A DNA stretch of 64,000 nucleotides, taken from assembly GCF_000313565.1 (NCBI RefSeq), contig NZ_HE578929.1:131275-195274 (forward strand). Reading direction: 5' to 3'. Source of the DNA: Dielma fastidiosa. GTDB lineage: Bacteria; Bacillota_I; Bacilli_A; Erysipelotrichales; Erysipelotrichaceae. The notes under the pieces are model-generated. The model worked only from the letters and a program-made list of their open reading frames with translations. It made no database searches and had not been told where the DNA came from. The position numbers were made by a program, and so were the translations under genes. This document shows, piece by piece, positions 17,035 through 25,711 of the stretch (its first letter is position 1; every line of letters begins with the position of its first letter).

Positions 17035-17045
17035 GAGGAAGCAGA

Positions 17046-17846
17046 ATGGAAGTTTCAATTATTCAAATGATTCTAGTCGTATTATTTTCCTGTTTTTTTA
17101 TCTGGGATTATGTTAATCCATCTATCTTCGTATGTTGTCAAAAGGTAATCTGCGGATATGCTGTTGGTCTGATTTTAGGTGATCCTCTTGTTGGCCTTCA
17201 GATAGGCGGCACGTTGGAATTGATGTCTTTAGGGGTTGTCGCATTTGGTGGCGCCAGTGTTCCAGAATATCCGCTAGGTGCCATTTTAGGTACAATTGTA
17301 GCCATTATGGCAGGAAAGGGAGCCGAATACGGTTTGATGGTTGCCCTGCCAATTTCGTTAATCGCAATACAGGCAGATGTCATGGTTCGCACAGCTAATA
17401 TTTTCTTTGTTCGACAGGCACAGAAAGCTGCTGAAAAGCTGCAGATGAAAAAGTGCTATACATGGCTTTGCAATGCGTATACATTATCATTTTTGAAATA
17501 TGCGCTGCCGGTCATTGCCTTATTTATAATTGGGCCAGAACGAATGACAGCTTTCACTAATGCAATCCCGGAATGGCTGATCGGTGGTTTTAGGGTTGCC
17601 GGCGGTTTGCTGCCAGTTGTTGGTATCGCAATTCTCATGCGCTTTATGAATGCTAAAAATGACCTTGCCTATTTGTTATTTGGTTTTGCTTTAGTCAGCT
17701 TTTTAAATGTACCAATGATCGGTATCGCTATCTTTGGGGTAGGTCTCGGTTTATTGGAATATAAACGCGAAAATGAAAAAATGGCATATCAAACGAACAA
17801 TGATCATGCAGTATTACAAGTAGGAGGCGATGAAGATGAGCTCTAA
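17046..17846 (+). CDS. PTS mannose/sorbose-family EIIC component
   Basis: The 266-residue integral membrane protein matches EIIC of the mannose superfamily (PF03609). It starts with EVSIIQMILVVLFSC and has the conserved GLILGDPLVGLQIGGTLELMSLGVVAFGGASVPEYPLGAILG segment in the first third, split here only for description. About seven hydrophobic stretches form the sugar channel with EIID. AGGAGGA lies 6 bases before the ATG. Its end overlaps the start of EIID by 11 bases, which indicates translational coupling. Confidence 0.92.
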   Translation: MEVSIIQMILVVLFSCFFIWDYVNPSIFVCCQKVICGYAVGLILGDPLVGLQIGGTLELMSLGVVAFGGASVPEYPLGAILGTIVAIMAGKGAEYGLMVALPISLIAIQADVMVRTANIFFVRQAQKAAEKLQMKKCYTWLCNAYTLSFLKYALPVIALFIIGPERMTAFTNAIPEWLIGGFRVAGGLLPVVGIAILMRFMNAKNDLAYLLFGFALVSFLNVPMIGIAIFGVGLGLLEYKRENEKMAYQTNNDHAVLQVGGDEDEL

Positions 17847-18663
17847 TCAAGAATTCCGGCAAGTTGTAACTAAAAAGGATTTAAATAAAGTGTTTGCCAG
17901 ATGGACCATAGGCGCACAAATGTCAGGAAATTATGAAGTTGCTCAGGCTGGTGGTGTGGTTGTAACACTTGGACCAGTTTTGCGTAAAATTTATCCTGAT
18001 GATGAAGAATATAAACAGGCGATTGCTTCTCATTTTGCTTTTTTTAACACTAATACATGGATTGGCAATATTTTGATTGGGGCCGTAATCGCCATTGAAG
18101 AATCACATGAAATTAGTGGTTTTCAGGAAACAAGAGCGGCGGTAACCTCAATTAAAACTGGACTTATGGGACCGCTTGCCGGTGTCGGTGATGCTGTTTT
18201 AGTTTTACTGCCAATGACAATTTTTGGCGTTATGGCTGGCAATATGGCATTAGAAGGCAGTGCGTTAGGAATCTTGCTGGGGGTTGCTTATTGGGTTGTA
18301 AGTATGTTTTTGCGCCATTGGTTCTTGTTTATGGGATATAAGCAAGGAAATAAGTTTGTTACTACATTATCTAAACAATTAAAAAGCATTACGCACGCAG
18401 CAACCATTCTGGGTTTAATGGTTATCGGTGCGCTGATTGCCAGTTCAGTTCATGCAAATGTGCCTTTAGTTATAAGTCAAGGCGGAGTAGAGGTTGCAAT
18501 TCAGGATACTTTAAATATGATTATGCCTAATTTACTGCCGATTCTATTAGTTTTCTTAGTTTATTGGCTGCTTGGCAAAAAAGGCTTTACAAGTACAAAA
18601 GCTGTTTTCTTGATTTTGATTATTTCTTTTATCGGTTATTTCCTTGGCCTTTTAGGTGCGTGA
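17836..18663 (+). CDS. PTS mannose-family EIID component
   Basis: I chose the ATG at 17836 because AGGAGG (17822-17827) is 8 bases upstream; the ATG at 17830 would be only 2 bases away. The 275 residues match EIID (PF03613): the start TKKDLNKVFARW, GPVLRKIYPDD, FFNTNTWIGNILIGAVIAIEE, and the conserved IKTGLMGPLAGVGD, followed by C-terminal membrane helices. It completes the permease with EIIC. No further PTS gene follows. The next gene, 17 bases downstream, is a ceramidase-family hydrolase in what looks like the same transcript. Confidence 0.92.
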   Translation: MSSNQEFRQVVTKKDLNKVFARWTIGAQMSGNYEVAQAGGVVVTLGPVLRKIYPDDEEYKQAIASHFAFFNTNTWIGNILIGAVIAIEESHEISGFQETRAAVTSIKTGLMGPLAGVGDAVLVLLPMTIFGVMAGNMALEGSALGILLGVAYWVVSMFLRHWFLFMGYKQGNKFVTTLSKQLKSITHAATILGLMVIGALIASSVHANVPLVISQGGVEVAIQDTLNMIMPNLLPILLVFLVYWLLGKKGFTSTKAVFLILIISFIGYFLGLLGA

Positions 18664-18680
18664 TTTAAGGGAGAGAAGCG

Positions 18681-19919
18681 ATGAAAATATCATTTCATAA
18701 AGTTAAAATCACGCCTAATCAGCCTGCTTATCTATGCGGTTATGAAGGAAGGAATCAATTATGCAGCGAAGTTCTTGATGATCTTTATGCATCCTGTTTA
18801 AAAATAATTGAAAAGAATGAAGTTTATGTTCTTTACAGTCTTGATTTACTGAGCCTTGATCCGGAGCTTTTGGAACAAATGAAAAGGCGTATCGTAAAAC
18901 ATGGTGTCAACTATGACCACATTTTAATATCAACAACTTGTACTCATAGTGCTCCTGAAACAATGGTAAATGGTATATTTGATGATCCTAATCATGGCGC
19001 CTCACCAGATTATCGTGAATTTTTAGTTAATCAAATGGAAGCGGCATGGCTTGGCTGCGGTGAAGGTGTTGAAGTTGAAGTCAGCTATGCAGTGCAAAAG
19101 ATAGACGGCTGTTATGGGAATCGTAATGGTATGGAGCTGCCTTGTGATAAAGATGTCTCTTGCATCCGTTTTGATTATTTGAAAAAGCCTATTTATATGA
19201 TTGTGAATATTGGCTGTTATCCAACTGTACTAGGTTCAGAGAACGTAAAAATCAGTGCCGATTTATTTGGCGCAATCCGAGATTCGATGCGGGAGCTTTA
19301 TCAGGTAGAGGTATTTATGATGAATGGCGCTCAAGGCAATGTTTCAAATCGTTTATATCGGAAAAGTCGTGATGAACAAGAGCTGCAAAGAATGAATGAA
19401 GGGATTTGTTCGCAATTAAGTGATCTTCATTTCAAACTGATAGAAAAATCGGGTATATGCGTAAAAGATATTTCTTATAAGGTTGATAATCAAAAAAGTC
19501 TTATTGAATTAGCAAAGAAGCGTGATCGAATCATTCAGTTAATGAATAACGCTGATGAAAAGGAAAAAGCTTCCTTGAAATTTGGACTAAATTATTTAGA
19601 AATGAATCAAAGGCAAATGAAAGCACCTTATGAAATCATCAGTACACGGCTTTTGAGTATTGGTAATCTTTATCTGGTAATGGTTGGTGCGGCGATGTTT
19701 ACCCAATTTTCGATTCAAATCAAAGCAGCATTCCCTGAGCATAAAGTATTGATATGGGGATTGACTGATGCTAATGCTGGGTATATAGTGGCTGAAGATG
19801 AATATGGAGATAATTTTGAATCGATGCTGACTAAATTTCCTAAAGGGGAAGGAGAAAAATATGCTGAATACATAATAAATCAGCTGAAAGAGTTTATTCG
19901 TGATAAGGAAAAGCAATGA
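18681..19919 (+). CDS. Neutral/alkaline ceramidase-family hydrolase, cytoplasmic
   Basis: The 412 residues match the N-terminal catalytic part of neutral ceramidases (PF04734). TTCTHSAPET carries a metal-ligand histidine (H89), and NGAQGNVSNR holds the position of the catalytic serine (S222). NVGCYPTVLG-like strands lie between them (here NIGCYPTVLG). No signal peptide is visible, unlike secreted ceramidases, and the C-terminal immunoglobulin-like domain is missing. In a PTS operon it probably acts on the imported phosphorylated compound, for example by removing an acyl or amide group; that is inference. GGGAGAG precedes the ATG. The transcript ends at a long hairpin. Confidence 0.8.
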   Translation: MKISFHKVKITPNQPAYLCGYEGRNQLCSEVLDDLYASCLKIIEKNEVYVLYSLDLLSLDPELLEQMKRRIVKHGVNYDHILISTTCTHSAPETMVNGIFDDPNHGASPDYREFLVNQMEAAWLGCGEGVEVEVSYAVQKIDGCYGNRNGMELPCDKDVSCIRFDYLKKPIYMIVNIGCYPTVLGSENVKISADLFGAIRDSMRELYQVEVFMMNGAQGNVSNRLYRKSRDEQELQRMNEGICSQLSDLHFKLIEKSGICVKDISYKVDNQKSLIELAKKRDRIIQLMNNADEKEKASLKFGLNYLEMNQRQMKAPYEIISTRLLSIGNLYLVMVGAAMFTQFSIQIKAAFPEHKVLIWGLTDANAGYIVAEDEYGDNFESMLTKFPKGEGEKYAEYIINQLKEFIRDKEKQ

Positions 19920-19944
19920 TAACCAAAATAATTAGTTAAAGTAA

Positions 19945-20005
19945 AAAGATACATATATTCTCTATCATTTCCTGTTTACAGGAGAGAATAAATGTATCTT
20001 TATTT
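19945..20005 (+). terminator. Terminator of the PTS-ceramidase operon
   Basis: AAAGATACAT (19945-19954) pairs with ATGTATCTTT (19992-20001). Inner stems TATTCTCT/AGAGAATA and CCTG/CAGG make a long, nearly continuous hairpin. The T-run is short. It also faces the convergent phosphatase gene. Confidence 0.8.
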
Positions 20006-20033
20006 ATTTCCGTGATATGCTATGGAGTAATTT

Positions 20034-20600
20034 TTATGGCAGATATTTTAGTAATTGTGCTATGTTTTCAGGATGCGGAACAATAATTTCGATATCGACC
20101 TCGGGATGAGCACTTACATGGGCTGTAAGCATATCCAACAAATTATCTTTAGATTTCATATAATCTTCAATAATTACTTCATCACTGAATCCAAGCCGTT
20201 TTAAAATAATTGCTGAAACTACGCCAGTACGGTCTTTGCCTGCCGTACAGAAATACAGCACATTGGATTCTGCATTCAGAATTGTATCAATAATAGTATC
20301 CATCTTCGCATCGAGCATCTGTTGATAAATGGTATACAGATGGGCAAGTGACTTGGGGGTACCACCGCCGCCTGTAACTGGCAGATGGCTATATGTAAAT
20401 CCCTCGCAATTTTTAAGAGTACATTTTTTTTCAGCTAATTCTTCGTCTGAGCGCAAATCAATAATTGTCGTTATATTATTGTCTAATAACCATTGAACTT
20501 CCTTATCACTCAATTTTTCCGGAAGATCACTTCTGATAAATCGCAGGCTGCCCGTTGGTAACGCACGTGTATTTCTTGTTGATTGTAATAAAGAACTCAT
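20034..20600 (-). CDS. Tyrosine-protein phosphatase (Y_phosphatase3 type)
   Basis: The ATG ending at 20600 follows AGAGGTG at the right distance, whereas the alternative ATG ending at 20627 has none, so the protein has 188 residues. It begins with NTRALPTGSLRFIRSD. DLRSDEELA follows, and the active site CTAGKDRTGV holds the Cys-x5-Arg loop of dual-specificity and tyrosine phosphatases. This family removes phosphate from phosphotyrosine or phosphoinositides. In Firmicutes such enzymes often have broad phosphomonoesterase activity, so the substrate is open. No kinase is adjacent. It has its own promoter. Confidence 0.88.
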   Translation of the reverse strand: MSSLLQSTRNTRALPTGSLRFIRSDLPEKLSDKEVQWLLDNNITTIIDLRSDEELAEKKCTLKNCEGFTYSHLPVTGGGGTPKSLAHLYTIYQQMLDAKMDTIIDTILNAESNVLYFCTAGKDRTGVVSAIILKRLGFSDEVIIEDYMKSKDNLLDMLTAHVSAHPEVDIEIIVPHPENIAQLLKYLP

Positions 20601-20625
20601 ATCAAACACCTCTTTTATTAGTGTC

Positions 20626-20653
20626 AATCTATCACACTGCCATGAATTGTCAA
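20626..20653 (-). promoter_or_regulatory. Promoter of the tyrosine phosphatase gene
   Basis: On the minus strand a consensus TTGACA (20653-20648) and TAGATT (20631-20626) are 16 bases apart. Confidence 0.6.
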
Positions 20654-20814
20654 GCAGCTTATATGAAAAAGGCTGTAAATTTGAGAAAAATTAATTTTAA
20701 TATCGAATTATTGATGAAAATGACCCTTTTACTTCAGACATTCTTAATTTAAGTCCCATTTATTTCCGCTAACAATTTTGTATAAAATATGATTTAATAG
20801 CCAAGGGTGAGGAA

Positions 20815-21438
20815 ATGAAAATTGTATGTATATTGCTTTTATTTTTAACCGGCTGTGTAAATGTGAATGTGAATCATTATCATTTTACAGTTAATTCGGA
20901 AGGTGTCAAAGAGGAAGTGACACCATCAGATGATGAAGTAAATCAAGAAAACAATGAAGAAAAAAAGGAAAATAATGAGGTTGTACCGCCAATTATTATT
21001 CAGCAGGTTGTAAGACCTGTACTGCCAATTGAACCAGAAGAAGAGGCACCGGTAAATAAAGAAGTTTCATTTTTGGATATTGTAGCTCGCTTTAAAGATG
21101 CCGCGGCAATTTATGAACTGAATTATTTTACACCCATTTCAATCTATGAAATTTATGGTGTGAATGAGCTTTTGGTAGAAGAATTTGTAGGTGGCAATCG
21201 AATTATAGAGCAGGGTATTTATGAAGCAGCAGTATTTAAAGCCAGAGCGGGAATGAGCGATCAGGTCTATCAAAAAGTGATTCAGCGTCAAGCCTTTCTG
21301 CTGGCACAGTATCCGTCCGCTTTGAATGTCAATCAGGCATCGATCATACGGATTAATGATTGGATCATTTACAGCGTATTGGAAGAGAATCAGACATTAA
21401 TTGATGCAGTCAGTGAATTAATCAATCAGAGCACTTAG
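20815..21438 (+). CDS. Lipoprotein with DUF4358-like C-terminal domain (207 residues)
   Basis: The lipoprotein signal ends in LTGC. It is followed by an Asn/Val-rich stretch and a low-complexity Glu/Asn/Lys linker (about 42-65). The domain from about 88 on shows YEAAVFKARAGMSDQVYQ and a late IIYSVLEENQTLIDAV. These align in layout with the DUF4358-like lipoproteins at 13240 and 21564, but this copy is more divergent: the usual LYG-D motif reads IYGVN. It ends in a terminator that contains its stop codon, so it is separate from the acetylation operon 115 bases downstream. Confidence 0.65.
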   Translation: MKIVCILLLFLTGCVNVNVNHYHFTVNSEGVKEEVTPSDDEVNQENNEEKKENNEVVPPIIIQQVVRPVLPIEPEEEAPVNKEVSFLDIVARFKDAAAIYELNYFTPISIYEIYGVNELLVEEFVGGNRIIEQGIYEAAVFKARAGMSDQVYQKVIQRQAFLLAQYPSALNVNQASIIRINDWIIYSVLEENQTLIDAVSELINQST

Positions 21439-21449
21439 GTGCTCTTTTA
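21428..21449 (+). terminator. Terminator with the stop codon in its loop
   Basis: AGAGCAC (21428-21434) pairs with GTGCTCT (21439-21445), followed by TTTTA. The TAG stop codon of the upstream gene (21436-21438) is inside the loop. Confidence 0.75.
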
Positions 21450-21563
21450 CGTTTTATGGAATCATGCAGGTTGCCTTAGAATTTCGCAACTTATGGAAAA
21501 TGACTGGTATCTTTTATTGAATCATGATTTAATAGGATAGCATTTTATGAAGGAGAATAAGAG

Positions 21564-22247
21564 ATGAAAAACACAAAAACACTATTATGCTGCATGCTGA
21601 TTTTATTAGCCGGCTGTGCATCTAAGAATGAGGAACCAAAAGATGACCAGAATAAGGTTGTAGAACCTGCAACTAATAATGACATTGCTTCTGATAAAGA
21701 GGATGAAAAGGAAGAAAATAAAGAAATCAATGATGAAGAAGAAAAGGATGAAGTATTAGATCAAAATGATCAGGAAAACGCGGAACCGATTGTACCTTCT
21801 AAACCGGCAGCTCCTGCACCTTCAGAGCCGGAAGCGCCTAAAGATGAGCCTGAGGAAACTTTAACTGCGGATCTTGACGCATTGGCAACTGCCATTCAGG
21901 CAACGGATCTTTTCTCTATGAGTATGATGATGGACAATCAGCAGATTGCTGATCTATACGGCGGAATCGGTACGGATCATTATGAGACAGCCATTGTGTT
22001 AAAGAATTTAATGTCACCGGGCGGTGATGAAGCAGCCATCTTTAAAGTAAAGGCTAATCAGATGGATGCGGTGAAAGCCGGTATCAATGCGCGTGATACT
22101 TATGGTAAGAATGAAGGCAGTTTTTACGAAATGGAACAAGAAATGTTTAATAATTCAAAAATTATTGAAATCGGTGATATAATTGTGTATATTGCTGCCA
22201 GAAATGTGGATGAAGTGGCATCAATTGTTGAAACGAATTTAAAATAG
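21564..22247 (+). CDS. DUF4358-like lipoprotein with an acidic linker (227 residues)
   Basis: The lipoprotein signal ends in LAGC. A linker of about 70 residues (20-95) is dominated by Glu, Asp, Lys and Asn and then Pro/Ala/Glu, long enough to span part of the cell wall. The C-terminal domain shows MSMMMDNQQIADLYGGI, DEAAIFKVKANQMDAVK and IGDIIVYIAARNVDEV. It lies 14 bases before the MBOAT gene, so the two are co-transcribed. Context suggests a role in extracellular polymer modification or its regulation, but the domain has no established function. GAAGGAG precedes the ATG. Confidence 0.75.
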   Translation: MKNTKTLLCCMLILLAGCASKNEEPKDDQNKVVEPATNNDIASDKEDEKEENKEINDEEEKDEVLDQNDQENAEPIVPSKPAAPAPSEPEAPKDEPEETLTADLDALATAIQATDLFSMSMMMDNQQIADLYGGIGTDHYETAIVLKNLMSPGGDEAAIFKVKANQMDAVKAGINARDTYGKNEGSFYEMEQEMFNNSKIIEIGDIIVYIAARNVDEVASIVETNLK

Positions 22248-22261
22248 AAAGTTGGGAAAAT

Positions 22262-23668
22262 ATGATTTTCAGCAGTGTATTATTCCTTTATATATATTTG
22301 CCTTTAGTGCTGCTGATTTATCAGCTGACACCTTTAAAATATCGTAATCTATTATTATTGATCGTCAATTTGATATTCTATGGCTGGGGTGAACCGGTCT
22401 ATATACTCTTGATGTTCCTATCGATCGGCATTGATTATGTCAATGGTTATTATGTCGCCAAGTATCGGGACATTGATCGGCAAAGAGCAAAAAGGTTTGT
22501 AATCATATCGGTAGTAATGAATCTTTCATTGCTTGGTTTCTTTAAGTATTATGATTTTCTGGCTGGCAGTCTGAATAGTCTGCTGAACGCACAGGTACTG
22601 CATCCGTTAGGTTTAGCATTGCCCATCGGTATTTCGTTTTATACTTTTCAGACAATGTCCTATACGATTGATATTTACCGTCATCAGGCGGATGCCCAGA
22701 AGAACATTATCAATTTCGGCACCTATGTTACCTTATTCCCGCAGCTGATTGCCGGTCCCATCGTTCGATATAATGATGTGGCGGATCAATTGGAACATCG
22801 TGAATCTTCGGCAGATCAATTTGCTTATGGTGTGCAGCGTTTTATATTAGGTCTCGCTAAAAAAGTGCTGCTGGCTAATAACATTGGATTATTATGGGAA
22901 ACTGTTCAGAAAATGGATTTTGGCAGCATGAGCGTATTAGCAGCCTGGCTGGGAATTATCGCATTTGCTTTCCAGATATACTTTGATTTTTCAGGATACA
23001 GCGATATGGCTATTGGCCTTGGTAAAATGTTTGGTTTTACCTTCTTAGAAAACTTTAATTATCCCTATATTTCTAAAAGTATCACTGAATTCTGGCGCCG
23101 CTGGCATATTTCTTTATCCGTATGGTTTAAAGAATATGTCTATATTCCGCTTGGCGGCAACCGCAAGGGAACATTTAGAATGATATTGAATCTTGCAGTG
23201 GTTTGGATGCTGACCGGTTTTTGGCATGGCGCAAGCTGGAATTTCCTTTGGTGGGGATGCTATTTTGGTGTTCTGCTGATCATTGAAAAACTCTTTTTGA
23301 AGCGGCTGCTTGATGCTTGCCCGGCAGTTATCACGCATTTATATACGCTGATATTGGTTTTGATTTCTTGGGTATTGTTTGCCCTGAGTGACGGACCTTC
23401 GATATTCACTTATCTGCGGGCGATGTTTGCCCTGAATGGCAATGGCCTTTTTGATAGCTCATCGATTTATTTATTAGCTAATTATGCAATCATGCTAGTA
23501 ATCCTGACGATTGCATCATTGCCGCTTGGCAAAAAGCTGTATCATCGATTTATTGAAAATCAGCCTGGTTATGTGCTGGTTCCGCTTGTATTGATGTTCC
23601 TGCTGCTTGCAAGTACAGCTTATATTGTCGATGCCAGCTATAACCCATTTTTATATTTTCGGTTTTAG
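22262..23668 (+). CDS. MBOAT-family O-acyltransferase (AlgI-like)
   Basis: The 468-residue multi-pass membrane protein matches the AlgI/PatA/DltB group. It starts with MIFSSVLFLYIYLPLVLL. GISFYTFQTMSYTIDIYR follows, then the LIAGPIVRY motif, EFWRRWHISLSVWFKEYVY, and the catalytic histidine in TGFWHGASWNF (about residue 322). It moves acetyl groups across the membrane to an exported acceptor polysaccharide. The partner at 23684 is AlgJ/DHHW-like, and together they are an O-acetylation pair. The acceptor could be a capsular or teichoic polymer and is not identifiable here. It has only a weak purine-rich ribosome binding site, so translation may depend on the upstream gene. Confidence 0.9.
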   Translation: MIFSSVLFLYIYLPLVLLIYQLTPLKYRNLLLLIVNLIFYGWGEPVYILLMFLSIGIDYVNGYYVAKYRDIDRQRAKRFVIISVVMNLSLLGFFKYYDFLAGSLNSLLNAQVLHPLGLALPIGISFYTFQTMSYTIDIYRHQADAQKNIINFGTYVTLFPQLIAGPIVRYNDVADQLEHRESSADQFAYGVQRFILGLAKKVLLANNIGLLWETVQKMDFGSMSVLAAWLGIIAFAFQIYFDFSGYSDMAIGLGKMFGFTFLENFNYPYISKSITEFWRRWHISLSVWFKEYVYIPLGGNRKGTFRMILNLAVVWMLTGFWHGASWNFLWWGCYFGVLLIIEKLFLKRLLDACPAVITHLYTLILVLISWVLFALSDGPSIFTYLRAMFALNGNGLFDSSSIYLLANYAIMLVILTIASLPLGKKLYHRFIENQPGYVLVPLVLMFLLLASTAYIVDASYNPFLYFRF

Positions 23669-23683
23669 GAAGGAGGCAGAATT

Positions 23684-24802
23684 ATGAAAAAAATGATTGA
23701 CCGTATCACCATCGGTATGTTTGCATTTATTCTAAGCGGTTTATTTATCATGAATATTCTGCGTCCGGTTCGCTCTTTCTCACCGAATGAAAATCGCATA
23801 CTTGCTCAGTTTCCGGAATTTTCAGTGAAAAAGCTGCTGAATCATGAATTCACAAGTAATTATGAAACCTTTATCACTGATCAATTTGCCGGCCGTGATC
23901 AATGGGTTGCGGCAAAAACTTCAATGGAGCGCCTGCTCGGCAAGGTTGAAAATAATGGCGTTTATTTCGGTAAGGATGATACGCTGATTGAAAAACTGTC
24001 TGCTGTTGATGCAGCACTTGTTGATAAGAATATTCGTTATGTAAATCAATTCGCTGACGCGTTGGATCAGCAGGTAAAGATTGATATGATGCTGATACCA
24101 GGTGCCGCCGCGATTCAAAAGGCCAAGCTGCCATGGATCAGTGATGATATTGATCAGCTGGCATTGATTGATGATATTCAAAGTAAATTAACTTCACGGA
24201 TTAATTTTGTTAATGTGAATGAAACTTTTCTGGCACATGCAAATGAGGATTTATATTTTAGAACTGATCATCATTATTCAATCTATGGCGCGGGTTTGGC
24301 TTATCAATGTTATGCAGAAACCCTTGATCTGCCAATCAGCGACAGCTATGTGTATGAGGTTGTGGCTGATGATTTTCTTGGTACACTAGCTTCACAGTCA
24401 GGTGCCTATGGCATTAAACCCGATGTTATTATCAAATTGGTTAATGATGAACAAATTACTGTGACTTATCCGGATACGGGATTGATAGATAATAATGTAT
24501 ATCTTGAAGATAATTTGAATGTTAAGGATAAATATACTTATTATTTGAATGGCAATCATTCTCTGGTACAGATCAAAACGAATGCTGATCGGCATGAAAA
24601 ATTACTGATTCTGCGTGATTCATATGCTAATATATTTACCCCGTATCTGCTTCAGGCCTTTAGTGAAATTGATCTGCTTGATCTACGCTATTACAAATAT
24701 TCAATTTCTGAATATATCAATGAGCATGAAATTGATCGGGTATTGATTCTGTACAGCGGCAAGAATTTCATGAGTGATGTGAATTTTACTTTCTTAAAAT
24801 AG
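23684..24802 (+). CDS. DHHW/AlgJ-like O-acetyltransferase partner protein
   Basis: The 372 residues have one N-terminal membrane anchor (about 9-27). An extracytoplasmic domain with FITDQFAGRDQW follows, then NGVYFGKDD and the family signature RTDHHYSIYGA (D195 H196 H197). ILRDSYANIF supplies the SGNH-like nucleophile serine further on. The fourth residue of the DHHW motif is tyrosine here, which is a common variation. AlgJ/AlgX-type proteins receive the acetyl group from the MBOAT partner and place it on the polymer outside the membrane. GGAGG precedes the ATG, 15 bases after the MBOAT stop. It is the last gene of the operon. Confidence 0.85.
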   Translation: MKKMIDRITIGMFAFILSGLFIMNILRPVRSFSPNENRILAQFPEFSVKKLLNHEFTSNYETFITDQFAGRDQWVAAKTSMERLLGKVENNGVYFGKDDTLIEKLSAVDAALVDKNIRYVNQFADALDQQVKIDMMLIPGAAAIQKAKLPWISDDIDQLALIDDIQSKLTSRINFVNVNETFLAHANEDLYFRTDHHYSIYGAGLAYQCYAETLDLPISDSYVYEVVADDFLGTLASQSGAYGIKPDVIIKLVNDEQITVTYPDTGLIDNNVYLEDNLNVKDKYTYYLNGNHSLVQIKTNADRHEKLLILRDSYANIFTPYLLQAFSEIDLLDLRYYKYSISEYINEHEIDRVLILYSGKNFMSDVNFTFLK

Positions 24803-24821
24803 AGGAACTTTCCTCTTTTTT
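24801..24821 (+). terminator. Terminator overlapping the DHHW gene's stop codon
   Basis: AGAGGA (24801-24806) pairs with TCCTCT (24811-24816), followed by six T residues. The last two bases of the stop codon form part of the stem. Confidence 0.8.
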
Positions 24822-24849
24822 GCTTTTTAAGCAAAGAATAAGGTATAAT
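24820..24849 (+). promoter_or_regulatory. Promoter of the YihY-family/RlmD-type operon
   Basis: TTGCTT (24820-24825) and a consensus TATAAT (24844-24849) are 18 bases apart. The -35 box begins in the T-run of the preceding terminator, and transcription would start about 10 bases before the GTG start codon. Confidence 0.6.
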
Positions 24850-24865
24850 AGTAAAGGTGGTAAAG

Positions 24866-25702
24866 GTGAATAAAATTAGAAAGCTGATTGAACAGTTTAC
24901 TTCATTTGAAGGCAGTCTGTTTTGTTATTCATTATCTTTTTCGTTTTTGTTGGCACTGGCACCGGCGCTGACAATCTTTGTCATGCTCTTTGTCATTTTT
25001 TACCTTGATCCTCAAATTATCATCGAGTTTGGTACAAAATTTCTGCCAGCTGATTATATAACCCCCTATGTAGATTTTATCTTAAGCAAAGAAGTCAGCG
25101 GATTAGTGCCGTTGATTACAACGCTGGCAATTTCTATGTGGCTGGCTTCAAGAAGTATTTATTCATTTCTTTTAGTCAGTGCTCAGCATGAAGAAATCAC
25201 CTATCCGAAATGGTCGATCAGAATCAAATCATTAATTGTGTCGTTGGTATTATGCGGATATGTGATTGCGTCAATTTATGCGTTGATTCTGCTTGGCACC
25301 TGGCTGCCGTATTTGATGCCGGCAGGGGTCTGCGCGATCTTGCTGATTGCCTTTATTTTGTTTTATCGAACGATATCTTTTGAAAAAAAGGAATTGTCTT
25401 ATGGGGCAGTCGGCGGTTTATTCGCGACAATCAGTATCAGTGGTGTCGGCTATTTGTTTTTCTATATCGTAAATCGTTTTACCAGTTATTCACTGGTTTA
25501 TGGGCCATTGGCATCGTTAGTCGTCTTGCTGTTGTCGATTTATGTGATTTCGAGTATTATTTATTTTGGTTATTTATTGAATGTGGTTTTTGAAGATAAA
25601 ACCGAGCATCCGAGAATGAAGGCTGCTGGTTTATTTGATTTCTGTACGTCAGTTCATGAAGGCGTACAAGGCTTTTTAGAAAATAAATTCATGAAGAAAT
25701 AG
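24866..25702 (+). CDS. YihY/BrkB-family membrane protein
   Basis: I chose the GTG at 24866 since AAAGGTGG (24853-24860) is its ribosome binding site; the GTG at 24857 lies inside that site. The 278 residues show six hydrophobic segments and the family pattern: SLFCYSLSFSFLLALAPALTIF near the start and a polar LSYGAVGGLFATISISG segment in the middle. SSIIYFGYLLN lies near the end. The family was once annotated as ribonuclease BN, wrongly; no enzymatic role is established. The rRNA methyltransferase gene follows after 9 bases, so the pair is an operon. Confidence 0.85.
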   Translation: MNKIRKLIEQFTSFEGSLFCYSLSFSFLLALAPALTIFVMLFVIFYLDPQIIIEFGTKFLPADYITPYVDFILSKEVSGLVPLITTLAISMWLASRSIYSFLLVSAQHEEITYPKWSIRIKSLIVSLVLCGYVIASIYALILLGTWLPYLMPAGVCAILLIAFILFYRTISFEKKELSYGAVGGLFATISISGVGYLFFYIVNRFTSYSLVYGPLASLVVLLLSIYVISSIIYFGYLLNVVFEDKTEHPRMKAAGLFDFCTSVHEGVQGFLENKFMKK

Positions 25703-25711
25703 GAGAAGCGT

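Noticed and set aside
24866-25702. Ribonuclease BN
   Set aside because: The old annotation of the YihY/BrkB family as RNase BN is known to be wrong, and the protein is an integral membrane protein.
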